NCBI GenBank assembly: GCA_010015745.1
Contig: ML978156.1
Location: 231,635-295,634 of the forward strand
Reading direction: 5' to 3'
Length of the DNA: 64,000 nucleotides
From: Setomelanomma holmii
Taxonomy: Eukaryota; Ascomycota; Dothideomycetes; Pleosporales; Phaeosphaeriaceae
Shown: positions 46,976 through 55,772 of the stretch, piece after piece
Position numbering within the stretch: position 1 is the stretch's first letter
How the letters are laid out: each line of letters opens with the position of its first letter
Program-made: the position numbers and the translations under genes
Notes under the pieces: generated by a model
Told to the model about the DNA's origin: nothing
The model's database searches: none
The model's input: the letters and a program-made list of their open reading frames with translations, nothing else

Positions 46976-46989
46976 GTGCCCAAGGTGTA
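46976..46989. repeat. 14-bp target-site duplication, right copy
   Basis: This is the exact second copy of GTGCCCAAGGTGTA, at the truncated 5' end of the LINE. Confidence 0.8.
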
Positions 46990-48558
46990 GATGCTGAGAA
47001 AGTCTCCAAGGGCTCAGAACATACGTGGGTGACCTTTTGCAGATTCCTCGACGCATACTGACCTTCTTCGCAGGTCACAGCGACTCTTGACGCCTGACAA
47101 CCAACCCGGACCCGATCATGACACTGCGACCTACATCAAGACAGAAGCTATTGACGAGGACTCCGGTGCGACCAGACGTTGTTTCATGTCTCAATCACCG
47201 CCAGCGACGCAAGCGGAGATGCGATCACCTCCTTCAACTCGTGTCCCGCGATATCCTCGACGCGCTACTACTCGCCCAGAGCGCTACATGGATAGCAGTC
47301 TCGTCGTGGACGATTCGGACCCGGCACAGTTGACTCAACGTACCATAGCAATTCTGGAGCACGATGATGCCCAGGCAGACCCTACATTCCAGCCGCCGTC
47401 ATACGATCCTAGCTCGCCTCCCGGACCTCCCGTTTCGCGCGCGCGCAATCACTCGGGACATTCCCGTGCAGCCGGGACTATCGTCTCCGGCTTGCATCGT
47501 CAGCCGATACTTCAAGACAATGGTCCAATGTCGAAGCGGAAGCGAACCTCTGATGCAGTTACAGATCCCAACTCTGACAATAGAGGAGAGCGAGCCCGAG
47601 TAGAGGTGAAGATTGAACCAGGCCTTACTGCGTCATGGAAACACGACGGCAATCAGCTGATATGGAGTGGCAAAGTTTCAATCCGCCTCGAGTGTCTTCG
47701 GAAGATATACCATGACCCAGCATTTCGTCGCGACTCGGCCCATGCAGCTTGGGTGGTTCTTCGCCATTTCAATCCTGGCCTCAAGCCATGGTCATGGAAG
47801 AGCAACATCAAGGCGATGAACGATGAACGATGAACGCTATGTTACGAACGGTGATCGCATTTGGGACCGTGTCTCCTGGCAATGGGATCCGTACCGCGCG
47901 CTGACCGATAAGATTAACTTGAGGCTGAGGACGATCCTGAGATTTCACTGTGAAGGTTGCTCTGCAGAGCACAAGTATGGTGACATACCCATCGCTGTTA
48001 TGATGCGGCTGGGTTCCGGCCTCATGAGCGAGGAAGAATGGGAGGAGTATTGGTGTCGTAAGTTCCACTCACCCTCAACTGATAGCTTATGGCTCGCCGC
48101 TAATCCTTCAAGGTAACGAGTTGTCCACAACCGAGTTGTGCGGAAATACTAATTGCCTCGAACCCGACCATCTCCTTGAAGAGCGTCTATCCTACCCCAC
48201 GTTGAGAAAGTCTTGCAATATTGGTAGGACCGGGGTCTGCACCTGCTGGTTCAGTCGCATCAAGTGCGTCCGGCCAGGCAGCACCATCCTGACTGAAGCT
48301 CAGAGGACAATGTGCTTTGTTAGCATTTGAAATGCCAACCTTTTTGAGTTCGCGCGATCTGACCGTGACCAGAGACAGAACTTCGAATCGGTCGAGGATG
48401 CCCTTTACGAGTGCCCATACAAGGGTGACGAGGACCATGCCTGCTCGTACGAGATACCAAAACCCACCGATCCTAACCAAGTCGCCCGCGAGGACCTTGT
48501 CGACGCCGCCAAAGAGCTGTGGAATAGTCTCCAATATCGTTACAACTTCAAGCCATGA
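46990..48558 (+). pseudogene. broken gene with a His-Me/HNH-type zinc-binding loop, right of the LINE
   Basis: Coding sequence is clear from about 47040, in one frame to 47833: a disordered Pro/Ser-rich part (VKIEPGLTASWKHDGNQLIW) and a compact Trp-rich part (HAAWVVLRHFNPGLKPWSWK). At 47818-47838 the unit GATGAAC occurs three times; two copies would keep the frame, three shift it. The second frame continues YVTNGDRIWDRVSWQWDPYR through EEEWEEYWC. A GTAAGT..TTCAAG intron then leads to ELCGNTNCLEPDHLLEER, which resembles the zinc-binding loop of His-Me homing-type nucleases. An in-frame TGA at about 48328 is followed by 75 more open codons ending LWNSLQYRYNFKP. Frameshift, stop and the neighbouring LINE make it a pseudogene. 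Confidence 0.65.
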
Positions 48559-49080
48559 GCTAGCTCGGTGTATCCGCTGGGCTTGGACGACTACCACTAA
48601 CGGCGAGTTCGACCGGGCTCACAATTCGGCGTCACCAGGCCCCGCAATAATTCGTGCCCTATTGTGTAGAGGCGCTCTTTCCCAAACACCCTCTCGCAAC
48701 ACCCTGCATGATCTCAGAGACTTTTGTCTGTGGCAACTTCAATCAGCAAAATCTTCTGCAGACATCCAGGCTTCTGTAAGCTGGAAAAACTTATGAGGGG
48801 ATAAACTTCGCCATGATGGACTGAGCGGGTACGAATTGCTGCAACACCTGGTGGCATCCCCTTTCATGTTACCTAACAATTCGGAAGTGGGAGAAAGTCT
48901 GCTTGATACTGACACAACTCTGAAAGACGTACGAGGCGGGCGATACGGCCAAACGGAAACAACGGGTGGATGGAACAATATCTTCAATACAATAGCTTAC
49001 TAATACATTGTTTGTATCGAGTTACCTTTTTATACCTGTCTTCTCGCATCGTGAAATGCTTATCGCAATACATGTGGTTG
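48559..49080. other. intergenic, about 0.5 kb
   Basis: Nothing recognisable lies between the zinc-loop pseudogene and the SulP relic. Confidence 0.35.
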
Positions 49081-49290
49081 TTCATTATATATGTTGCTGC
49101 AACGCTGGATTTGGCATTGGCGAACGCGCAGAGGAAGAGTCATTAGTGAGTAGAACATCTCTGGAGTCTTTTGTTGGTGATGGAGTAGCGTGTCTAGATT
49201 CAGTGGGTCAGCTTTAGATGGGCTGCGTGTATATGCAGTGTTGAAGTTATTTGGGCATATGTATTGCTGCAATTGTAATAATATGAACTG
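49081..49290 (+). pseudogene. relic of the 3' end of a second SulP gene
   Basis: The stretch 49093-49146 encodes TLDLALANAQRKSH and a stop, matching the SulP C-terminus (ALDSALANAQRKSH) with several synonymous changes. The similarity continues past the stop into the 3' UTR (TAGCGTGTCTAGATTCA and GCTGCGTGTATATG recur in both). Only the last codons and the 3' flank survive. The divergence suggests an old duplication, not a recent copy. Confidence 0.7.
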
Positions 49291-49626
49291 TTTGACTTTA
49301 CGAGCATTGCATTCTTCTTGCATGTGCGAAGAAAAGTGAAGGTGACCTATAGTGTATGTAATCGTGATTAGATTAGCCCGAGCTGTGCCACTACACAACA
49401 CTATCACAGTAACATCACAATGTCAGAGTGCACTAAATTCGAAGACGAATCTTTGATATTCATTCTGGTGTTAACTAAACTTTGCTCAAAAACCGAACCG
49501 GGTATATGTAAACCCAAAACTCCACCTGTAACCAATTTTCCTTCCTTCGCTATGCATAACTTTGGCCTAGCCAGGTCAAGCCTGCTGCGCATCACACAAC
49601 TCCATCACCTCAACGCTATCCCACGC
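49291..49626. other. intergenic, about 0.34 kb
   Basis: Short frames only. This is probably the 3' UTR of the minus-strand Mex67-like gene. Confidence 0.35.
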
Positions 49627-50721
49627 CTAGCTGAACGCATTGGGCGGGAGCGTAGCGCGACTCGTAGTAAAGAGATCGCTTGCTTGTTGCAGATCCCAAT
49701 TCCCCGCCTCTAAGCACTGTATCGCGTATTCGCGGGTGAGGTTTGTAGCTTGTTGGACAAAGGCAATCATTTCCTCTTTCTTCTGCTGTTCTGCGGGATT
49801 GACAACTGGCGCGCCCACGAGTCCAGCTGGCGGTGCGGGCGTGGCTATTAGCTCAGTGGGGTTGTTTGATGCGCCTGCAGGTGCGGCGGGGTCGGGCCGG
49901 ACTTGTTTGTTATTGAGGATGCGCAATTTAGGGAACCAGTCTGTGAGTTCTTCTTCCCAGTTTGCGTCTGCGAGCGGGTCGATGATGAGGTGCTCGAGAA
50001 ACTTGAAGCGGTGCTTCCAGGGCTTGAGGGGGCCGAGGGTGCCGAACTTGTTGCCTGAGAGGTCGAGGTTTTTGATGTGGTTGAGCGTCTTGACGAGCTC
50101 GTAGATGACGTTGAGATTGGGGACGTTGTTGTTGCCTAATGAAACGCTGTCGATGGCTTCGATCTTTTGGCCTCGTTCTGGTAGCATGGTGTCGATGACG
50201 ACCATGAGTGCTGGGAAGAACTTCTTTTGCGTCTTCTCGCTGTCGAACATGCCGGACTTGCGGACTTCTTCGTCGAGAGCGATGCTTGAGAGGCTGAGTA
50301 ATTTGGTGTTGGGATCGTAACGCCGACTCAGAAAGCCTTCGAGGAGTTGAAAGGTTTCGCTTTTGGCTTCTGCTCGTTCTGGGTTTGCGGAGTTGTCGTA
50401 CTGCTGGCCTTGATTGAATGACTGACCGCCTCGTCCTCGGCCTCGACCACGACCTCGGCCACGCCCTTGCTGAAACTCGTCTTGGAAGGGCTCTCGAGTG
50501 TCGGTCATGGGAATTTGATCATTCGATCTTTGATTTGGACGAAAGAAGTCTCCGCCTCGACCACGGCCTCGTCCGCGTGAGCTTCCTTGATTGTCATGTT
50601 GGAAAGGCTCTCGTGTGTCTGTCATTGCCAGGTCGCCGTCTGCTTGTTGGTGCTGATTGAAGAAGTTTCCACCTCGGCCACGGCCACGACCACGCCCGCG
50701 AGGTCCTCTTGGTGCTGACAT
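49627..50721 (-). CDS. short Mex67/NXF-like protein: RGG tract, LRR, TAP-C (UBA-like), no NTF2 domain
   Basis: This is a single-exon gene of 364 aa starting MSAPRGPRGRGRG. The N-terminus has about 2.5 copies of a 36-residue unit pairing an RG run with MTDTREPFQ. Then come RYDPNTKLLSLSSIALDEEV, a short leucine-rich-repeat region (SVSLGNNNVPNLNVIYELVK; LDLSGNKFGTL) and WFPKLRILNNKQVRPDP, the LRR block of Mex67/NXF1. After a Pro/Ala linker it ends with a TAP-C domain (EYAIQCLEAGNWDLQQASDL, LPPNAF). Canonical Mex67 is about 600-650 aa with an RNA-binding domain before the LRR and an NTF2-like domain after it; both are absent. Without NTF2L it should not pair with Mtr2, so a role other than bulk mRNA export is likely. 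Confidence 0.82.
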   Translation of the reverse strand: MSAPRGPRGRGRGRGRGGNFFNQHQQADGDLAMTDTREPFQHDNQGSSRGRGRGRGGDFFRPNQRSNDQIPMTDTREPFQDEFQQGRGRGRGRGRGRGGQSFNQGQQYDNSANPERAEAKSETFQLLEGFLSRRYDPNTKLLSLSSIALDEEVRKSGMFDSEKTQKKFFPALMVVIDTMLPERGQKIEAIDSVSLGNNNVPNLNVIYELVKTLNHIKNLDLSGNKFGTLGPLKPWKHRFKFLEHLIIDPLADANWEEELTDWFPKLRILNNKQVRPDPAAPAGASNNPTELIATPAPPAGLVGAPVVNPAEQQKKEEMIAFVQQATNLTREYAIQCLEAGNWDLQQASDLFTTSRATLPPNAFS

Positions 50722-51113
50722 GATGTGTAATGAGTGAATGCTTCCCAGATGCGTCACGGAGATTTAGCGTTGTTAGACGTTGTAGTGGTATTTGGTAGAT
50801 GTGTGATTGTGATGTGTGGGCTGTGGGTTGTTTGTTCGAGGAAAGAGAATCGGGGATTTGATGCCTTTTGATGTTCGGAGGCTGACCTAGATGGTCCGTG
50901 CGTCACTAAGCGCAAATGCCTGGTGTGCCTGGTTCACTAGATCGAACCGGTGGAAACTTTCACATATACACTACATACACCCACTAGCTCATAAATCTAG
51001 TTATCTTTCCTAGTGAAGTCCTCGCTCCCAGAACTCCAATACGCCTAACGCAACGACGACCCGTAAATGCACAATGCTCGCCCATCGACAAAGAAAGTTC
51101 TGCGGCATATATC
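50722..51113. other. intergenic, about 0.39 kb
   Basis: This holds the promoter of the Mex67-like gene and the 3' UTR of ERV46. No other feature is seen. Confidence 0.4.
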
Positions 51114-52569
51114 CTATTGCGAGTGCAGCTTCTTGATCCTGTTCACGCCCTCGTACAATGCGCGGTCGACTGCTGCAGCTACAGTGAGCGTGCCGCCAAT
51201 TACAGCGCAGAAGCCGACAAGGAAGCCAGAGAAAGTCTTGTCCCGGATCTCACGGTTGATAACTTTCATGGGTGAGATGTCCTGGTGTATGTTAGTCGAG
51301 GCCCTGAACCAACATATGATGTCCAAGAACGAAATGCAGGAAAAGGTTTGAGATGCGACTTACGTATGAGAAGAAAACACCTGGAATGCCGCCTTTGGCG
51401 TGAATCCGCTCCTTGTGCCCCTGTTCCTCGTCCGACCCACCCGCTAGACTCCTCTTGTGGCTGGTAACCGAGTATTGATGCGTCTCAATGCTGCCCTTGT
51501 AGTTTCCATCAATGGTCGCACCAAGAAGTTCGTCCTGCTTGTTGGGGCGCTGCGCCTCCTTCTCCCAACCAAGGGGAAGATACGCGGTTGAGACCACCTT
51601 GACGAAGTACATGAAATTAAAGGCCTTCTCGTTGGTGACCTGGTCCGTGTTGTCGAGAGGATTGATGTGGTGATTGGTCCAGCCTCCGGGACCGGTGTTC
51701 TGGTGCTTCTTCTGCATGTTTGAGATTACGACATCGCTCAATTGCGGACCGAACCGGAGATGATGGATCTTGTGGGTGAAGGTGTGGGCATATTCGTCCT
51801 TGAAATAGTTTTCCAAGTCGTGGACGTGCATATTTCCGGTCGAGAATGATTTTCCTGGCGCAATATGGAAGTTGCCGACCACCTTGTTGACTTTGATGCT
51901 GCCCTCGAGACGGCAGCCCTCTTGGCGCTGAGCATCGAGATGTTCGGCGTAGTGTTCCCGCTCGCACTGCTCCACGCCCTCGCCGCGACCAAAAGACCAG
52001 GATATTGAGGCGTAGGCGTCACGGACTTCGTCGCAGGTATTGCAGCAGCTGGCCTTGATCGCGTTGGTTGGCGCCGGCGCACCGTAGCATTCTCCGCAGT
52101 AGTCGGGGGCAAGATGTTGCGCTTCGTCCTTGTGTCTGATGTTACGTTAGTGCTTGATCTGTGTTGAAGCCGAGCGGCATGTTGAGGCTGCTCACAGATC
52201 CAAAGACGTGGTCGAGAGAACGGTGCTACCCTCATTCTCAGGACTCAGTCGCACCTTGTTGATGCCGTGCGTGACGCCCATCTGGAGCTCCCCAGATACG
52301 TCCATGACATCGAGCGTGAGTAACTCGCATGGTACCCGCGGGAACGTTACGTTCAAGCTGATCTCCATGCGCTCGCCTCTCCCCTTGTCTACCACCAACT
52401 CTGGCCGTACTGTGACCCGCCTGTAGTCTGCCCACTCGCCCCACGTTAACCAGAATACTACGAACAAGCTCACAATTGTGACGATTCCGCCTGATGTGGT
52501 GCGCACGCGCGCATCTTCGACCGTCTTGGTGAAGGCATCGAGCCTCGTAAATCGCGATTTCGCAGGCAT
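51114..52569 (-). CDS. erv46: Erv46, ER-Golgi COPII vesicle cargo receptor subunit (ERGIC-3 homologue)
   Basis: The gene is read as complement(join(51114..51281, 51364..52135, 52196..52569)), 437 aa (yeast 415). Intron 1 (GTGAGC..CATCAG, phase 2) joins TTSLD to LHKDEAQHLAPDYCG; intron 2 (GTAAGT..CACCAG, phase 0) joins VFFSY to DISPMKVINRE. The short cytosolic start (RFTRLDAFTKTVEDARVRT) and first membrane helix (about 28-45) are typical. The lumenal domain has YCGECYGA, SCCNTCDEV and QCEREHY cysteines, then NFHIAPGKSF. The second helix (SGFLVGFCAVIGGTLTVAAA) is near the C-terminus. Erv46 with Erv41 retrieves ER residents and packages cargo. Confidence 0.95.
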
Positions 52570-53202
52570 GTTGTAATGCTACCACCGCAGGGTAGTTGAG
52601 GATTCTGAGGTGGTGGGGTGAAGGTTCAGCGATGCTTGCGATCGGAAGCAGGCGCAGCGAATATATTTCTAGGTGAGACTGTGGGGTTGAGGCGTGGTCA
52701 AGAAATGTCTCGGTCCCAGTGAGCTCTCAGTCGAGGCCGTTGGAGCTCTGCGGGCCAATTGCGTTTGCAGCAAGTCCTTTTTACTGGCAACAGATTGAGT
52801 GAAAGAATGTGTAGCACAAGGCGTGCTAAAGTCGCAATATCATTGTAAAAGAGAAGTGAAAAGAAACGTGCAAGTCAACGCGTGGACGTTGCGACACTCG
52901 GCTGAAGAGGCCAGATGGAACATCTGCGGGAAGCTTGCAGTGACCGGGATCGCGCATGGCGCTAGCACGCATTCTGCTGGGCTGCATATGGCGCACGTGG
53001 CTTCGACATCGAGTCTCACGACACATGAAAGTATGCTCTACGACGATTTGTCCAAGACTATGGTGACGCAGATTCTATTTCGGTTGCTGCCGTTAAGGTC
53101 CTGTAGCTGCGCTCTATGCGCAAACCGATCACCGGTGCGGTCGAAAACACCAATCGTACAGATACCAGTTAAGCTCCTGATCAAGATGTAGAAGTCCCTC
53201 AA
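52570..53202. other. intergenic, about 0.63 kb
   Basis: This holds the ERV46 promoter and the tail of LPxELRN copy 10. The frame 52799-53191 has no recognisable content. Confidence 0.4.
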
Positions 53203-53982
53203 TCACCGAATCTCTGTCGATTTCCCGGCGCCAATTCCGGATCTGGAGCTCTCACTCAAATCAATCGAACACCAGGACATCTTTCCTATTTCATGCCAAA
53301 CTGTGGGTTCGAGAATTGCGTAATTTCGACCGCAGGTAACCTCGATCTCGCGCCCGTCCACTCTCGCTTCTTTTGCAACGCTCTCTTCCAACTTCGCAAA
53401 GATACCTTCCACAACCTGAGAACCAGTAACTGTCCACGAGCACATGATATGGATGCGCTTGAGGCCTTTGAAAATCGATGTGAAGTGCAAAAGTTTCTTG
53501 AGGTCCTTCCCCAGATGACCAGCTTTCAACCAATGATCCCGGAAAAGTCGCCTGGACCAAGTACCACGCTCATGGTCTGGTTTCTATCGATCTGATCTTG
53601 AGATCAGCGATTACTGTGGAGGGCTATCAACCAACACTCGACAGCTACGTCGAAATTGTTTCGCTCGAATGGCAGTGTTCTCGCTTCCTCGTGGATCTGA
53701 CGACAGACTTCTATCAGATCAGGACAATACTTGGCTGCGCCTTCGAAAGACTCGTGGTCAATGTTGTAATAGTATGTGCGAAATTCGTGGTACCAGCCGT
53801 CGTATGTGAAGTGTATCTCGTTGCCACCAAGCGCGTAGCCGTATATCTCGTTGCGCAGCTCCGCCGGAAGGCGAAGCAGAGACGACACCTTCTGGTTGCG
53901 GATGGAGCTGGCTATCATCAGCAATCTGAGCAAGCTGGCGCTCAGACTTTACTCACATGTCTGTATGGGGATGCGGGTCCAT
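53203..53982 (-). pseudogene. LPxELRNxIY family, copy 10, with stop and frameshift
   Basis: Exon 1 is 26 nt (53957-53982, MDPHPHTD plus two bases) with a GTGAGT donor; the AGCCAG acceptor (exon 2 from 53907) joins in phase 2 to SIRNQKVSSLLRLPAELRNE, then IYGYALGGNEIHF. It continues through VCRQIHEEARTLPFERNNF. A TGA at about 53604 follows IALHSNR, while the next codons (SQDQIDRNQTMSVVL) still match paralogues. Soon the frame shifts to RLFRDHWLKAGHLGKDLKKL and SIFKGLKRIHIM, open to 53203. No intron within normal size removes both lesions in frame. A truncated product of about 107 aa is possible. Confidence 0.65.
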
Positions 53983-54828
53983 ATTTGCACCGTTTTGTAG
54001 CTCGTAGCTCGTGGAGATTGTTCGATGCTAAAGAGCGGCTGAGAAGCTCGCGTGCGGTAGTCAAGTGTTGGTGCCGCTGTCAGGATTATGTGTGAGGGCG
54101 CGGAGTAAGAGTAAGAGTAAGAGTAAGAGAATAGTTCAGGGCGAATGCAAAGAGGAAAGAGTCATTACGTCACTGCAAGTGACGGTGAGAGTGGATATAC
54201 GGCGTAGTATATTCTCGTCACTGCGAAAATCAGCGTGCAATTGAAGGACTTGATATCTCGAAGTCACCATGTTATCATTACTCACTCCTGAGCTTGAACA
54301 AACCGGCCGTTCGACCAAAGTCTGTGCTTTGTCATGTCTCGTCACTGTCCCAGTCATTGTATGCTCTGAGATCTGTTCTGCCTCGAACATTCCGCCATCT
54401 CTCAGTCGAACGTGACGTGCGTTATGAGGACGGGTGATCTGGTGGTGGTGCTGCAGTGGAGGTCAAGTGCGAAGTTGCAGCCACGCGGAGTGAGAGAATA
54501 CGCGTACTGCAACACCGAAGAGGAAAGAGCGCATTACGTCAGTCATGAAGGCGGGCCTGTTGTACAAATCATGTATGGTCACTGAATACAACTTGGCTGG
54601 AACATCCGAGAAGCAAGAGCCGGAGTATTTGAGGTGAGACACGTGTTGTGGATTTCGACGAATAAGTCACTTCGCGCGTACATGTGTCTAGTAACGTCGC
54701 ATCTCCAGCAGAGCTGCGGTATTGCCGCATTCTAGAGCATTGACTCGAGATCGCGCCATGCTTTAATGCCCGACAGCTTCCGCAATTTCCCAGAGTCCTT
54801 GTTCCTGAACTCAGTACTTCCCCGACGG
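53983..54828. other. intergenic, about 0.85 kb, with short repeats
   Basis: A hexamer GAGTAA occurs four times in tandem (54103-54126). Two copies of the block GAGGAAAGAG followed by ATTACGTCA occur near 54147-54169 and 54519-54542. No gene is supported. Confidence 0.5.
54103..54126. repeat. (GAGTAA)4 microsatellite
   Basis: Four perfect tandem hexamers, upstream of copy 10. Confidence 0.9.
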
Positions 54829-55629
54829 TTAACTCTCAGTCCAATCCACGAGTTCACGAACAATCTCCAGTTCTTCCCTTCCAAAACATGCCTTGACAAC
54901 GATCTCGAGTAGAGACATGTCCCAGGGTGCCGGACATTGCTCAAGTACGACTCGCTTCAAGCCCTCGAACAGACGGAAATGGAGAGTCCTGACACCAGTA
55001 AGAGCTCTCGTGGGACAGTGATCAAGACCGACCTGTGCAATTAAAATCCCGCAATCACAGCGTGGCAGACCCCGACGTTCTGGCATGCAGCACTGCACAA
55101 ATGCTGGGATATTGTTTGATTTCAGTCGAATAGTGGAGATCATGCGAAGCTGCGCAGGAGGTAGGTCTCCATTGTCTAGCATGATATCAAACATGCAACC
55201 GAGGTAGAATTCGATGAGTTCATAGAAGAGCAGGTACAATTCCGCGTAAAGTTGACGCGATGCGAACATGATACCGCAGCCCTTCCAGAGTCCTTCAAAG
55301 TCAGATGCGAATGCGTCGGGGGAGATCGTGTACCCGAGAGGTGGGAAGTGGCTGATGCTCAGAGAGGGCTTTCGGCAGCCGAGTCGAAACTTGCAAGACC
55401 AATAGTGTGCCTCTGGGTTCGGCCTGACGTAATAGCCATGTATAATGAGACTTCTGAAGAGGTAGCCGTAGATCTTGTTGCGCAGTTCCCAAGGCAGGCG
55501 AAGGAGCGGTGACTGCTCTTGGTTGCGTGCCATGCTGCACAATCTATAAGTCTGATGGAGTAAGCTTGAACCAGTTTGCTGAGCTTACAGAATGTCCGCC
55601 TCGGCGAGGCTTGATAAATAGTCTGCCAT
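54829..55629 (-). CDS. LPxELRNxIY family protein, copy 11
   Basis: The gene is read as complement(join(54829..55543, 55589..55629)), 251 aa, intact. Exon 1 is 41 nt (MADYLSSLAEADI plus two bases) and again ends in phase 2 (GTAAGC..CTTATAG). Exon 2 gives LCSMARNQEQSPLLRLPWEL, then RNKIYGYLFRSL. A longer middle than in other copies (CRKPSLSISHFPPLGYTISP) precedes FASRQLYAELYLLFYELIEF, MISTIRLKSNNIPAF and a C-terminal half with RTLHFRLFEGLKRVVLEQCP. An alternative start is the internal ATG at 55533, but the shared intron position supports the two-exon model. Confidence 0.78.
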
Positions 55630-55772
55630 ATTGCTTGAGTTGTCGCAGGTAGCCGGCGAGTCGGGCTGTTTGTGGTAGAAAGGACAGGGAGATGTTGCTT
55701 TTGAGGGATGGTGCCGTACGACGACAGGTGAGCCGATGGCGTATTGTAAACGCTTCTACCTTCACTTTCACC

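Noticed and set aside
46990..47056. First 23 or so codons of the RNase H frame (MRRGICKRSPTYVLSP) as part of the LINE
   Set aside because: They lie outside the target-site duplication, so they are host DNA in a chance open frame.
53560..53640. Intron starting GTAATC in copy 10
   Set aside because: Possible acceptors (CCAG) do not connect to the frame of the conserved C-terminal part.
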